In this document: piece after piece, positions 25,701 through 34,253 of the stretch
Position numbering within the stretch: position 1 is the stretch's first letter
Layout of the letters: each line of letters begins with the position of its first letter
Source of the DNA: an uncultured Myxococcales bacterium
Lineage (GTDB): Bacteria > Myxococcota_A > UBA9042
Direction of reading: 5' to 3'
Assembly: GCA_903955385.1 (NCBI GenBank)
Contig: CAJBNH010000154.1
Span: 1-56,370, forward strand
DNA length: 56,370 bases
Notes under the pieces: model-generated
Seen by the model: only the letters and a program-made list of their open reading frames with translations
Databases searched by the model: none
What the model was told of the DNA's origin: nothing
Program-made: the position numbers and the translations under genes

Positions 25701-27823
25701 CCGCGGCGAAATGCCCCCTCTGCCGTCGCCAGCAGCACTTCCGGGTCGCGCCGCTGGGCTTCGGCGGCTCGATCCAAGTCCTCGTCAACGTGGGTGAATT
25801 GCCCAAGCGCGACGCGGGCCCGCAGCAACGCCGCCAGCACTGCACTCGCTTCGACGTCGTGCTGATCGCCCTTCGCCTCGCGCCACCCGCTGGCCATCTC
25901 GACCGCGCGGTGCGCTTCGCCGCGTCCCAGCATGCGCTGCAGCACGGGCACGACCGTCGCACCGGCCGGACGACAGGGCCCGCCCCACTCAGCCGCAAGC
26001 ACCTCGCACCGCACCGCCTCGTCGGGGTCCAGCGTCTGCAGCGCGCCCGCCCGCACCAATGCCGCGTGCGACACCGCCTTTTGCGGCAAGTGCTCCAGCA
26101 AGAACCGCCGCGCCCCCTCGCCCGCCAGCGTCCACGCGCCGCCGGCATCCTGACGGACCAGCGCCAACCTGCCGAACACCTTGGGATCTTGCAGACTCCG
26201 GACGCCCTGCTCGCCCGGCACACAACGCCCCGCGACCAGCAGATGCCCCAGCACGACCAAGTCGTCGCCCACCGGCAACTCGAAGTGCTGACGCCGTGTC
26301 ATCGCGTCGTGCAGCGCCTGTTCGACATCGGCGTCGGGACCCGAGGGCTCGACGCGGTCGGCGAACGTCTTCACGGCGCCCACGTGCAGCAAGGCCGCCG
26401 CCAGGTCCAGCAATCCCGCGCGCAGACCTCCCGTCGCCGCCAGCAACCGCTTCACCACCGCAGCGTCCCAGGTCCGCCCGCCGCTTGCGGCCTGCAGCAC
26501 CGCCGCCAGCTCGTTCACGGTGGCCAACGGCAACCACCACGCCGTCCCGGCAGCGCCCACCGGCAGGTCCGGCGCCGCCACTACCAGTGCGGCAAGGTGC
26601 CTCGTGTCTTCCGCCTCGTCACGTCCAACCAGCGCTTGCTGCCAGACTTGGGGCAACGCCTCCAGCCCGTCGACCGCCAGCACGACGTCGGGTCCCAACT
26701 GCTCCCGCAGCTTGTGGAACTTTCGCCGCAGCCGCGCCACGGCCGCGCCCGTCTGGTCGCCCAGTGCGCCTGCGTCCGCAGCCAGGTCCAGTGCGTCGCC
26801 TTCCAGAGCCGCGACCCCATGCAGATAGACGCCCCGCCGACCCGTGTCACGCGCTTGCTCGACCAGCCCCGCCAGCGCCCCACTGCGCCCCGACCCACGC
26901 GGTCCCACCAGCCACTGCGTCTGGCCCGCCGCGACCCTCGGCACACCGTCAGCCAAACGCCACCGCCAAGGCCGCCGCGCCAACGCCTCGAGATCCTGAG
27001 CCAAGGCCAGGGCTTCCACAGCGTCACCACCGGGCAGCGCGCACCACTGACGCAGCGCGGGCTCGGCACCGTCGGGCCGATGGTCACGGTCGACCGTCAG
27101 CCACGTGGCCAGCACGGCCAGGACCTGACGCTTCTCGGCTGCGTGGAGCCCCTTCAGCGCGGGCACGACCGGGCGCCCTCCCGACTCGGGCAGCAGTGCC
27201 GGGTAGTCGGGGTACGGCGCAGGCAGCCCCCAGCTGCACCAGACCGACATTGCCAGCGAAAACAGGTCGTCGCGAGCGTCAGCAAGATTGCCGCGCAGCC
27301 GGTCGGGCGCCGCAAACGCCAATCGCCCGGGACCACGCACCGTCGTCCCCGGTCGCTGCACCAACCCCAAGTCCAGCAGGGAGACCGCCGCGCCCTCTGC
27401 CGTGACGTCCAGCAGGATGTTGCCGGGATGCAGGTCGCCATGGACCAAGCCCGCCGCGTGCAAGGCTGCGAGTCCACGCAGGATCTGCCGCACCACCTCG
27501 CGCACCAAGGCTACCGGAGCGTCGTGCAACGCCTGGTCCAGCGGCACGCCGGGTCGCCGGAGCATGACCAAGCGAGGCGGCTCGGATCCGTAGGCGTCCT
27601 GCCAAGCAACCGGCTGCGGCAGCAGCGGCGAGGGCACGTCGTACAGCGCCAGCCACTCGGTCCGCAGCGCGGATTCCTGACCGGGTTCAGGGACCTTGAC
27701 GACGAAGCGTGCGTCCCTCTCGCCCCGCAGGCGTGCCGACCAGACGGTGCCGCCGCCTCCCCCGCCGATGCGGTCGAGAACCTCGAGGTCAAGCGTGGTG
27801 GCAGCAAGCGGATCGCGCGACAT
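22754..27823 (-). CDS. Kinase-like/ATPase/TPR/GAF/sigma-54 AAA+/Fis regulator
   Basis: The 1689-residue protein has six parts. About 10-270 is a protein-kinase domain with [12 protein letters not shown] (125) and LLDLGL (150) in place of DFG. About 290-480 is an STAND-like ATPase with GPRGSGRS (304). About 675-1110 is a TPR-type helical array. About 1150-1310 is a GAF domain, followed by a coiled coil. About 1380-1610 is a sigma-54 AAA+ domain: GESGTGKE, loop GSFTGA (usual form GAFTGA) and [10 protein letters not shown] Fis-type HTH is at 1660-1685 ([22 protein letters not shown]). It probably integrates signals and activates sigma-54 promoters. ATG 27823 was preferred to 27841, which lies at the likely transcription start. 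Confidence 0.92.
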   Translation of the reverse strand: MSRDPLAATTLDLEVLDRIGGGGGGTVWSARLRGERDARFVVKVPEPGQESALRTEWLALYDVPSPLLPQPVAWQDAYGSEPPRLVMLRRPGVPLDQALHDAPVALVREVVRQILRGLAALHAAGLVHGDLHPGNILLDVTAEGAAVSLLDLGLVQRPGTTVRGPGRLAFAAPDRLRGNLADARDDLFSLAMSVWCSWGLPAPYPDYPALLPESGGRPVVPALKGLHAAEKRQVLAVLATWLTVDRDHRPDGAEPALRQWCALPGGDAVEALALAQDLEALARRPWRWRLADGVPRVAAGQTQWLVGPRGSGRSGALAGLVEQARDTGRRGVYLHGVAALEGDALDLAADAGALGDQTGAAVARLRRKFHKLREQLGPDVVLAVDGLEALPQVWQQALVGRDEAEDTRHLAALVVAAPDLPVGAAGTAWWLPLATVNELAAVLQAASGGRTWDAAVVKRLLAATGGLRAGLLDLAAALLHVGAVKTFADRVEPSGPDADVEQALHDAMTRRQHFELPVGDDLVVLGHLLVAGRCVPGEQGVRSLQDPKVFGRLALVRQDAGGAWTLAGEGARRFLLEHLPQKAVSHAALVRAGALQTLDPDEAVRCEVLAAEWGGPCRPAGATVVPVLQRMLGRGEAHRAVEMASGWREAKGDQHDVEASAVLAALLRARVALGQFTHVDEDLDRAAEAQRRDPEVLLATAEGAFRRGDYPKCRELAEQLLSIGDLGGGGSMRGRARIWRAFAATWQGDRAAAAQAVEQGRADAAADSPKSLPLFDYLAALGLYYAGDLDAADAGFAQLVDGGDPTLQAAATGGRGLVAHRRGQLEQAREHYDRARHLAEQAGDRPRALNMGMNAAVLDHEAGDPGRALEGYDRVVTSAQQLGNTGALSRALNNRGNLLALLGCDERAAADLAAALEALQQAGNAYLEGNVRCVLAELDRRRGHLTSAAAHLDRAEQTLRDAGAQSELLEIQLERGYLHLAHDEPEQAREWAVQVGDEAAKLHSPELQARALGLLAAVQVDGRVAGAQAVPVATALAEARETLAAARQLAPASKPLLQVALAAEHARVLAWGGDLAGARTVARDQLARLDRMGATLAATERLGFERAAAHAQMRMMLRLLAGLPEFTGGASLAAASGSSAALQAVLAINRRLGTERDLGHLLEIVMDAAVLLTGAERGFLLLDDAAETESDAPTSGKPGKPELRVAIARNLDRENLRKPAHKLSQSIALRVFNSGDRVLSTDAQADERFADQASIHAGSLRSILCVPLGWQGRTIGVLYVDNRFTSGAFTQDHAGVLEALADQAAIAIQSARLIAHERATAEALARSRAEVEQLNAQLRVQLADVASALDDAREDLAAQRAELARRSDYSQIRGESPRMYKLFQLMDRVRDHDFPVLILGESGTGKELVARAIHFTGKRKRGPFVAVNCGALPSNLLESELFGHVRGSFTGATVDRRGLFESAHCGTLLLDEVGDMPLDMQVKLLRVLQTGEIQRVGDSSVRKVDVRVVAATHRNLAAMVEAGTFREDLMYRLRVVELEVPALRERVEDLPLLVEHFLAENRKAHVGQVERVSAAALSRLRQHPWPGNVRQLETLLKSACLFANGTTLDVADVEPLLTRERAMPVEAPNPQDPGVLPHGWLMTASLEEIESAVIRARVAALGGNKRQAAESLGIDRSTLYNRLRGNTVS

Positions 27824-27849
27824 GGTGGGTTCCCTCCACATGTCGGAAC

Positions 27850-27878
27850 TTTCTACATGGTGTGGAAGAATCCGACAA
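27850..27878 (-). promoter_or_regulatory. Predicted promoter with flanking inverted repeat
   Basis: On the minus strand TTGTCG (27878-27873), 17 bp, TAGAAA (27855-27850), about 27 bp before the ATG at 27823. GTCGGA (27842-27847) and TCCGAC (27871-27876) form an inverted repeat that brackets the -10 and enters the -35, a possible operator. Confidence 0.45.
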
Positions 27879-27901
27879 CCGCAGCAAGTCGGGAGGGGTC
27901 A

Positions 27902-29680
27902 CTAGCCGCCGTACCAGTAGCACCCGCCGTTCCAGCAGAAGTAGTCAAAGCCGTTGCACAAGGTCCCGTTGGCCACGACCTGATTCGCGCACGCGGTCGT
28001 CACGTTGCAGCTGTCGGTCGTGCACGGGTTGGTGTCGTTGCAGTTCTTCGCGGTTCCGGTGCAGACGACGCCGGAGCACGTGTCGTTGATGGTGCACGCG
28101 TTCTTGTCGTCGCAGGCGACGCCGTTGGGCGTGAAGGCGCAGGCGCCGGTCGCGGGGTTGCACGCGTCGTTGGTGCACAAGTTGTTGTCGTTGCAGACCA
28201 CGGCCTTGCCGGCGCACACGCCGTTGCTGCACACGTCGCTCACCGTGCACGCCTTGCCGTCGTTGCACGCGTTCACGGTGTTCACGAACAGGCACCCGCC
28301 GGCGGGGAAGCAAAGATCGTCGGTGCACGCGTTGCCGTCCGTGCATGGGACGTCCACGCCCTTGCAGACGCCGCCGCCACACACGTCGTCCTTGGTGCAC
28401 ACGCTGCCGTCGTCACACGGGGCGGTGTTGAACGGAAACACGCAACCTGTCAGTGGGTTGCACGACTCGTTGGTACACACCTTGTCGTCCGCGCACGTCA
28501 CGGCCTTGCCCGCGCACACCCCTGCCGCGCAGGTGTCGTCGCTGGTGCACTGGCTGGCGTCGTCGCAAGGCAGCTTGTTGGGCACAGCCACGCAACCCAG
28601 CTTGGGGTCACACGAATCGTCCGTGCACGAGTTGCTGTCACCACAAGCTTTGGCCTCAGCGCCCGGCTGGCACGCGGACTGGCCACAGGTGTCGCCCAAG
28701 GTGCAAACGTTGCCGTCGTCACAAGGAACTTGGTTGGGGGTGGCGATGCAGGCACCAGTCTCGGGCACGCAGCTGTCCGCAGTGCAAAGGAGGCCGTCGT
28801 CGCAGGACTTGTCGGTGCCGGCCTGGCAGGCGGCATTCTGGCAGAAGTCGTTCAAGGTGCAGGCGTTACCGTCCGAGCAGACTCCGGGGATTCCCGCCGT
28901 CCCGCAGTCGCCCGACGCCAGGCAGGTGTCCTGCGTGCACACGTTCGCGTCGTCGCAGACCTTGGGCGTGCCCTTGCAAACGGTGGCGGCGCAGGTGTCG
29001 GCCACCGTGCACGCGTCGCCGTCGTCACACGGCAGCACGTTCGCAGTGAAGACGCAGCCCACCATCGGCACGCACGCGTCGTCGGTGCAAGGGTTGGTGT
29101 CGTCGCATTCCAGCGGGGTGCCGCCAGAGCAGTCGCCCTTGGTGCAGAACGTGTCGAGCGAGCATGGGTTGCCGTCCTCGCAAGGCTTTGTTTCTTCAAT
29201 CGAATACAGCTGGCACTGCCCGGCGATGCAGGCACCCGCGCGGCACGGGCCCAGCGCCTCGGGCGTCCACAAGCCCTGACACTCCGCCGTCTTCTTGCAG
29301 CCAGGCACCGTGTCTCCACCCACGTCGGTGGCATCGAACACGTCCACTTCTGCGGTGTCGGGGCCCAAGTCGGGCTGCACATCGACAACGGTATCTGGCA
29401 CGTCGACCGGCGGTTGCGTGTCGACATCGGCGTCCGTGAGGTCAGGCTGGTCGGGCAGGTCAGACACATCCACGTCGGGGTCAACCTGCTGGTCTGGCGA
29501 CGAAAGGTCGGCGTCGGGCAGGTCCGCAGCGACGTCGACGGTGGTCTCGGCGACGGAATCAAGCGTCGCATCGGTCGCGACGCCGTCCGCAGACGTAAAC
29601 TGGTCCTCAGTGGGCAGCGGACGAACGCACGACGCCGCAAGCCACACCAAAACCAGAAGGCAACCTTTTCGAAGCCGCAT
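27902..29680 (-). CDS. Asp-rich, 16-unit Cys-repeat surface lipoprotein
   Basis: The 592-residue lipoprotein has lipobox LAASC (Cys about 18). Residues about 20-130 are an Asp/Val/Pro-rich acidic stalk (DADLSSPDQQ, DVDVSDLPDQ). The rest contains 16 units of the form C-x-D-x3-C-T-x-D-x-C, alternating two sub-types of about 22 and 18 residues, a pattern of disulfide-rich modules frequent in myxobacterial surface proteins. It ends with aromatic YFCWNGGCYWYGG. ATG 29680 was chosen because GGAG lies 7 nt upstream and the signal peptide begins there. A related single unit occurs near the C-terminus of the Cys-rich proteins at 6825 and 9765. Ligand unknown. Confidence 0.82.
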   Translation of the reverse strand: MRLRKGCLLVLVWLAASCVRPLPTEDQFTSADGVATDATLDSVAETTVDVAADLPDADLSSPDQQVDPDVDVSDLPDQPDLTDADVDTQPPVDVPDTVVDVQPDLGPDTAEVDVFDATDVGGDTVPGCKKTAECQGLWTPEALGPCRAGACIAGQCQLYSIEETKPCEDGNPCSLDTFCTKGDCSGGTPLECDDTNPCTDDACVPMVGCVFTANVLPCDDGDACTVADTCAATVCKGTPKVCDDANVCTQDTCLASGDCGTAGIPGVCSDGNACTLNDFCQNAACQAGTDKSCDDGLLCTADSCVPETGACIATPNQVPCDDGNVCTLGDTCGQSACQPGAEAKACGDSNSCTDDSCDPKLGCVAVPNKLPCDDASQCTSDDTCAAGVCAGKAVTCADDKVCTNESCNPLTGCVFPFNTAPCDDGSVCTKDDVCGGGVCKGVDVPCTDGNACTDDLCFPAGGCLFVNTVNACNDGKACTVSDVCSNGVCAGKAVVCNDNNLCTNDACNPATGACAFTPNGVACDDKNACTINDTCSGVVCTGTAKNCNDTNPCTTDSCNVTTACANQVVANGTLCNGFDYFCWNGGCYWYGG

Positions 29681-29701
29681 GGTGAGTCTCCGGAACGGCG
29701 C

Positions 29702-29730
29702 GTGTGGGAGGAGAGGTTCCTCCCGGACAC
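29702..29730 (-). promoter_or_regulatory. Hairpin in the leader of the Cys-rich lipoprotein gene
   Basis: GTGT-GGGAGGA (29702-29712) pairs with TCCTCCC (29718-29724) and ACAC (29727-29730) across a 2-nt bulge, with loop GAGGT. It lies between the predicted transcription start and the ribosome binding site. There is no T-tract, so an intrinsic terminator is unlikely; a translation or RNA-stability element is possible. Confidence 0.4.
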
Positions 29731-29758
29731 ACTTCGCGCCAGTTCCTTGGGGGAGCGG

Positions 29759-29787
29759 ACCATAACGCTGCGATTGCTGAGTCTCAA
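29759..29787 (-). promoter_or_regulatory. Predicted promoter of the Cys-rich lipoprotein gene
   Basis: On the minus strand TTGAGA (29787-29782), 17 bp, TATGGT (29764-29759), giving a leader of about 70 nt. Confidence 0.5.
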
Positions 29788-29984
29788 GAGAACGCGGGCG
29801 TTCGACGCACTGCCTTGGGGTGCCGACGCCTTTCACGGAATCTGCAACCGGCACGATCGTACAGGTCTGCCCCTTCGCCATCCTTCACACTTCTTCACAC
29901 TCACAATTCGTCATCATTTCGCGTCCTACTACCCCGGACCACCCATCGATTCCCCTGTGTTTGCAACCCACAGTATCGCGCCGC

Positions 29985-30014
29985 TTGCCCGCCTGCCACA
30001 TCGCCCGTTACGGT
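29985..30014 (+). promoter_or_regulatory. Possible promoter of the P-domain protein gene
   Basis: TTGCCC (29985-29990), 18 bp, TACGGT (30009-30014), about 70 bp before the ATG at 30084. Weak. Confidence 0.3.
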
Positions 30015-30083
30015 CGATTTCGGTGTGCCGCCTTCATCATTCTTCGCATCGGCATGCCCACGGTCTCCCAACTGAGGACTGCC

Positions 30084-31943
30084 ATGAGAAAGCCCATCCT
30101 CCACACGATGCTCGCCTCCTCGCTCATCGGCTTGTGGGTACTGCTCTTCGCAAGCATCGCGACCGCATCCGTGCCGGCCAACACGCAGATCGAGGGTATT
30201 CTGTCGTCTGTTGGCGGCGGCCCCGTGGCCGACGGCGACTACGCCGTCACCTTCGCGGTCTACGCGACAGAGACTGCCGTCGACCCGACTTGGGCCGAGG
30301 GGCCGGTCGTCCTCACGGTCAAGAACGGCGCCTTCAACCACGTGCTCGGGTCCAAGGTCCCGTTCGACAGCGCCAAAATCACTGGCAATCTGTGGATTGG
30401 TCTGAAGGTCGGCAACGATCCGGAGCTGCCCCGCCGCCCTCTGGCGGGTTCGTTCTTTGCCGTGCGGGCAGCACTGGCCGAGGGGCTGGACTGCTCTGGC
30501 TGCATCGGTCCCGGTCAGGTTTCTGCTGCGCTGCTCGAGCCCTATGCCAAGGCGGCGGCCCTCGCCAAGGTTGCATTCTCCGGTGCGTATGCCGACCTGA
30601 CGGGCGGTCCAGACCTCTCGCCCTACGCCAAGTCCGCCTCGCTGGCTGACGTCGCAACGACGGGTGCGTATGCCGACCTGGTGGGAAGTCCGGCGTTCGC
30701 CAAGGTCGCCGCCACCGGCGCGTACGCCGACCTGGCCAATACGCCGGTGCTACCCAAGGTGGGCACATCCTGCGGAACTGGTCTCGTCATCAAGGGATTC
30801 CTGGCCGACGGCACCTACGATTGCGTCAAGGCGATGGACCCTGCTGCGCTGCCTGCCGATGGCATTGACGAGATCAGCAACGGCCTGCTGAAGAACCAGT
30901 ACGTCGACTCGATCGCAGGCAAGGCCGCTGTGCCCATCCCTGACCACAACCCGGTGGGCATCTCAGACGTGCTCGACTTCCCCGACATCGGCCTCGCGCA
31001 GAAACTGGGGGTGTCGGTCAACCTCACCAACTCCAAGATCGGCACCCTCGTCGTGTCGATCATCGACCCCAATTCGGTGGAGTACGTCCTGCACGCCAAG
31101 ACCGGCACTGGCACCGTGCTGAAGACCACCTATCCCGACCCGACCAAGACCGTGTCCGGTGATCTGACGACGTGGGTTGGCAAGAACCCCAAGGGAAAGT
31201 GGTACTTGAAGGTGATCGACAACGACTACTTCAACAACGGGACCGACGGCGCAATTACCTCGTGGTCGGTCGACGTCCAGACGCTCTCGAACAAGAAGAT
31301 CAGCGTCTCGGGTGCCCTGATCGTCGACGGGACCAGCACGCTGACCGGCAAGGTGACGGCAACCGGCGGCGTCGAGTCCACCGGCCTGGTGCAGGCGACG
31401 GGAGGACTGACCCTCGGCACCCCGACCACGTGCTTGGCAGGCAACAAGGGAACCCTGCGCTGGGCCGCCACCACGGGTCTGCAGGCGTGCAACGGTGCGA
31501 CTTGGGTGGCCGCCCTGCCCCGGCCGGTCATTTATCAGGGGCGTTGCGGGACGAATGCCGCGGGCGGTGTGTTCTACTACTGCCTCAACTCGGAGATCCG
31601 CAACACAGCGGCCGACTACCTGACGATTGAGACGACGAACAGCGCCACCTCGACCGTCAACACCGTTGGGCGCATTACCGCCAAGATTCCAGGCTACTAC
31701 CGCTTCAGCTTCAACCAGGCCGGGTCGGGTTACCTGACCTACTGGTACATGTACAAGAACGGCGGTGCGATTGCGTACGGCTACGACAACCGCTACTCAG
31801 GCAGCGCAGTCACGCACGACACCGGCAGCCGCATCGAGTACTTGGGCGCTGGGGAGTTCTTCAACCTGCGCATGTACGGGTCGACGGTTGCCTGGAATCA
31901 GGATTCCTACTTGGAAGTCGCGTACTTGGGGCAGGATTGGTAA
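30084..31943 (+). CDS. Exported P-domain protein with fibre-like repeats and C1q-like C-terminus
   Basis: The 619-residue exported protein has a signal peptide ending near TATA/SVPAN (about residue 32). An N-terminal domain of about 110 residues follows (YAVTFAVYATE, FNHVLGSK). Next are three copies of GAYADL (about 170-215), spaced like the trimeric fibre repeats of phage tail proteins. A proprotein-convertase P domain spans about 265-405 (ISDVLDFPDIG, GKWYLKVIDND, TSWSVDVQTL), without any protease. The last 140 residues (IPGYYRFSFNQAG, EYLGAGEFFNLRMYG) resemble the C1q/TNF jelly roll. ATG 30084 has GAGGA upstream. It is likely a secreted or surface trimeric adhesin; role inferred. Confidence 0.75.
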   Translation: MRKPILHTMLASSLIGLWVLLFASIATASVPANTQIEGILSSVGGGPVADGDYAVTFAVYATETAVDPTWAEGPVVLTVKNGAFNHVLGSKVPFDSAKITGNLWIGLKVGNDPELPRRPLAGSFFAVRAALAEGLDCSGCIGPGQVSAALLEPYAKAAALAKVAFSGAYADLTGGPDLSPYAKSASLADVATTGAYADLVGSPAFAKVAATGAYADLANTPVLPKVGTSCGTGLVIKGFLADGTYDCVKAMDPAALPADGIDEISNGLLKNQYVDSIAGKAAVPIPDHNPVGISDVLDFPDIGLAQKLGVSVNLTNSKIGTLVVSIIDPNSVEYVLHAKTGTGTVLKTTYPDPTKTVSGDLTTWVGKNPKGKWYLKVIDNDYFNNGTDGAITSWSVDVQTLSNKKISVSGALIVDGTSTLTGKVTATGGVESTGLVQATGGLTLGTPTTCLAGNKGTLRWAATTGLQACNGATWVAALPRPVIYQGRCGTNAAGGVFYYCLNSEIRNTAADYLTIETTNSATSTVNTVGRITAKIPGYYRFSFNQAGSGYLTYWYMYKNGGAIAYGYDNRYSGSAVTHDTGSRIEYLGAGEFFNLRMYGSTVAWNQDSYLEVAYLGQDW

Positions 31944-31949
31944 CCGGCC

Positions 31950-33182
31950 CTACCCTTGCCGCAGAACCCACGACCGCAGCTCTGCCAGCGCCAAGTGCGC
32001 CACCGACAGCTTGAAGCGGCTGCGGTCGATCCCGACGTAGCGCACGCCCCGCACCACCGTGCCGTCCGGACCTGCCACGGCGACGAAGACGGTGCCGACC
32101 GGCTTGGCGTCCGTCCCTCCCGCGGGTCCGGCGATGCCGGTGGTGGCCACGGCGACGGTCGCCCCGCTGCGGTACCGCACACCTTCGGCCATCTCGCGGG
32201 CGGTTTGCTCGCTGACGGCGCCGTGCGTCGCCAGGGTGCCTGCTGCAACACCCAAGAATTCCCGTTTGGCATCATCGGCATAGGTCACGGCGTCGACCAG
32301 CAACGTCGCGCTTGCCCCCGGAACCTCGGTCAGCAGGTGGCCGATCAGCCCACCGGTGCAGGACTCTGCCACGGCCAGTGTCGCCCCCCGCACGGCAAGG
32401 GCACGCAGCGTCGCTGCAGCGTGGGTGTCTTCGCGACGCTCACTGTAGATCCGCGTGCCCAAAGCCCCGCGCACATGCGTCAGCAGGGTCGCGAAGGCCT
32501 CAGCGTCGCCGCGCGGCGCCAGCATCAAACGAATCTCTGGCCAGCTGGGCAGCGAACGCATGGTGGCGGCGGACCAATGCGGCAGCCGCGACAACAGCAC
32601 CTGCAGGTCACTCTCGGGGATGCCGAACAGACGAAACGTCGCCTCGTGCCGATGCAGGGTCGCAACCCCGCTTCGCTGCAGCAGATCGTCCAGGTGGTCG
32701 TCCAGCATGGCCGCGAACTCGCGCGGCACGCCAGGAAGACAGGCGATGCGCGCCGCGCCGTGGATCAGCGTGAAGCCCGGCGCCGTGCCGTGCAGGTTCG
32801 CCAACACCTCAGCACCTTGCGGAAAGTCCGCCTGCCGGTGGTTTGCCTCGGCCATGGTTCGCCCGCGCGCCTGGTACCACACCCGCAGGCCATCGAGGAC
32901 GGACTCGTCCCGCACGACCTCGACCCCCACCGCGCGCGCCACGGCTGCACGCGTGAAGTCGTCGTCGGTGGGACCCAGACCGCCGCTGACGACGATAAGG
33001 GTCGGCGTGCGACACAAGTCCTGAAGCGCACTTGCGATGGTCTCGAAATCGTCCCGAAGGACCCGGACTTGGTCCAACCGCACACCGCGCGTGCCCAGCC
33101 GGTCGGACAGGACTGCGCCGTTGCCCTCGCGCGACTCGCCGCGCAAGAGTTCGTCGCCGATGGCCAGAAAGACAATGCGCAC
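31950..33182 (-). CDS. cinA: CinA-family nicotinamide-nucleotide amidohydrolase
   Basis: The 410-residue protein has the two CinA domains. The N-terminal MoCF-biosynthesis-like domain (1-165) shows FLAIGDELLRGE, SGGLGPTDDDFTR and LPGVPREF and is linked to ADP-ribose/NAD cleavage. The C-terminal amidohydrolase (about 250-405) shows VAESCTGGLIGHLLTEVPGAS, VTYADDAKREFLGV, TTGIAGPAGGT and KPVGTVFVAV. It acts in pyridine nucleotide salvage, deamidating NMN. GTG 33182 was chosen because GGAGG lies 8 nt upstream and the family N-terminus (VRIVFLAIGDE) starts there. It converges with the P-domain gene, 6 bp apart. Confidence 0.93.
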   Translation of the reverse strand: MRIVFLAIGDELLRGESREGNGAVLSDRLGTRGVRLDQVRVLRDDFETIASALQDLCRTPTLIVVSGGLGPTDDDFTRAAVARAVGVEVVRDESVLDGLRVWYQARGRTMAEANHRQADFPQGAEVLANLHGTAPGFTLIHGAARIACLPGVPREFAAMLDDHLDDLLQRSGVATLHRHEATFRLFGIPESDLQVLLSRLPHWSAATMRSLPSWPEIRLMLAPRGDAEAFATLLTHVRGALGTRIYSERREDTHAAATLRALAVRGATLAVAESCTGGLIGHLLTEVPGASATLLVDAVTYADDAKREFLGVAAGTLATHGAVSEQTAREMAEGVRYRSGATVAVATTGIAGPAGGTDAKPVGTVFVAVAGPDGTVVRGVRYVGIDRSRFKLSVAHLALAELRSWVLRQG

Positions 33183-33276
33183 GCCGAAGCCCTCCAGACG
33201 GGATTGCGGGCGCAAGGTGACAGAACCGGCCCGGCGACACCAGTGCGGCGACTTCCGGCAGCGGCGGGAAGGCCGA

Positions 33277-34065
33277 CTACAGGATCGTGATGGTCTTGAT
33301 GTAGTCGAGCTGCGGGAAGTCCTTCTTCATGTACGCGTTGCCTTCCATCTGCACGCGCATCTGGTCGGGACCGTTGCCCTGGGGCGCGCCCTCGCCGTAG
33401 CCGCTGTAGAGGCCGTCGACGATGTCCAGACCCTCGACGACCTCACCGACGGGCGAAAAGCCCATGCCGTCCAGGTTGGCGTTGTCCACCAGGTTGATGA
33501 AGAACTGGTTGCTGCGGCTATTGGGGCCGCGGGTGGCGAACGTCAGGCGGCCACGCTTGTTCGACTGCTTGACCGGGTCGTCCTGAATAATCGAGTCGCG
33601 CCAGATCGCGCTGACCGCCGGGTCGCCGTGGATGCCGAACTGCGCCATGAAGCCAGAGACGACGCGGAAGACGGCGATGTCCTGAAAGTAGCCGATCTTG
33701 ACGAGGTTGTAGAAGCGGTCGGCGCCGCGCGGGGCCCACTCGCGGTTGACCAGCACGACGAACGCGCCCTTGGTCGTGTCGAACTTGGCCTTGAACGTGG
33801 CCGGCGCCTGCGCGATCGCCTGCGCGGGATCCTTCAGGGCGGGGTTGGCCTCAGCGGTGGGCGCGGCGGGAGTCGCTTCGGCGGGGGCGGCGACCGGGGT
33901 AACCTCAGTCGGTGCAGCGGTTTCGGTGACAGCAGCGGGGGCTTCGACGGCGGGCTCAACGGCGGGCGCCGGCTCGGCAACGACGGGCTTCTCTTCTTTC
34001 TTGCAAGCCGCGGCACCGACGGCCACAACGGCCAAGGCGACGAGGAACATACGGGAAACGTTCAT
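33277..34065 (-). CDS. Cyclophilin-type peptidyl-prolyl isomerase lipoprotein
   Basis: The 262-residue protein has a lipoprotein signal (VGAAAC, Cys about 20), a Pro/Ala/Glu-rich linker of about 65 residues and a cyclophilin domain. The catalytic Arg region is FRVVSGFMAQFG (FHRV in classical members); also present are GRLTFATRG, NSRSNQFFIN and GEVVEGLDIVD. It probably assists folding of envelope proteins from the periplasmic face of a membrane. GGAG lies 6 nt before ATG 34065. It is divergent from the cytochrome lipoprotein, which has a similar lipobox-plus-AP-rich linker design. Confidence 0.9.
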   Translation of the reverse strand: MNVSRMFLVALAVVAVGAAACKKEEKPVVAEPAPAVEPAVEAPAAVTETAAPTEVTPVAAPAEATPAAPTAEANPALKDPAQAIAQAPATFKAKFDTTKGAFVVLVNREWAPRGADRFYNLVKIGYFQDIAVFRVVSGFMAQFGIHGDPAVSAIWRDSIIQDDPVKQSNKRGRLTFATRGPNSRSNQFFINLVDNANLDGMGFSPVGEVVEGLDIVDGLYSGYGEGAPQGNGPDQMRVQMEGNAYMKKDFPQLDYIKTITIL

Positions 34066-34131
34066 CTTGTTCTCCAGTGAATGGGCCGCAGGGGCACGCG
34101 ACAAGGCGGCGGCGCGGCAAAACGGCGCGCG

Positions 34132-34160
34132 GAGATAGCCGAATTGGCGCTCGACCGCAA
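34132..34160 (-). promoter_or_regulatory. Possible promoter of the cyclophilin gene
   Basis: On the minus strand TTGCGG (34160-34155), 17 bp, TATCTC (34137-34132), about 67 bp before the ATG at 34065. Confidence 0.35.
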
Positions 34161-34253
34161 CAGGTCGCGCCCGACTTGACAGCCGTGGCCACCTCTGTTG
34201 CCGTTGCCGGGTCGGATCGACCGTCACAACTGCGTCAAAGGGGGGATACTGCC

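Larger units (their letters stand above)
29681..30083. other. 403-bp divergent intergenic region
   Basis: This is the only gap above 300 bp. It is less GC-rich than its surroundings around 29880-29960 and holds a 5'-leader hairpin (29702-29730), a good minus-strand promoter (29759-29787) and a weaker plus-strand one (29985-30014). In-frame upstream extensions of both flanking genes cover part of it but look non-coding. Confidence 0.6.

Noticed and set aside
24056-30649. Very long plus-strand open frame (over 2000 codons) opposite the large kinase/sigma-54 regulator
   Set aside because: It is Arg/Gln/His-rich, low in recognisable motifs and antisense to a gene with six clear domains; a by-product of GC-rich codon use.
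34176-34204. TTGACA as promoter of the cytochrome gene
   Set aside because: A perfect -35 is present but nothing -10-like lies 15-19 bp downstream.
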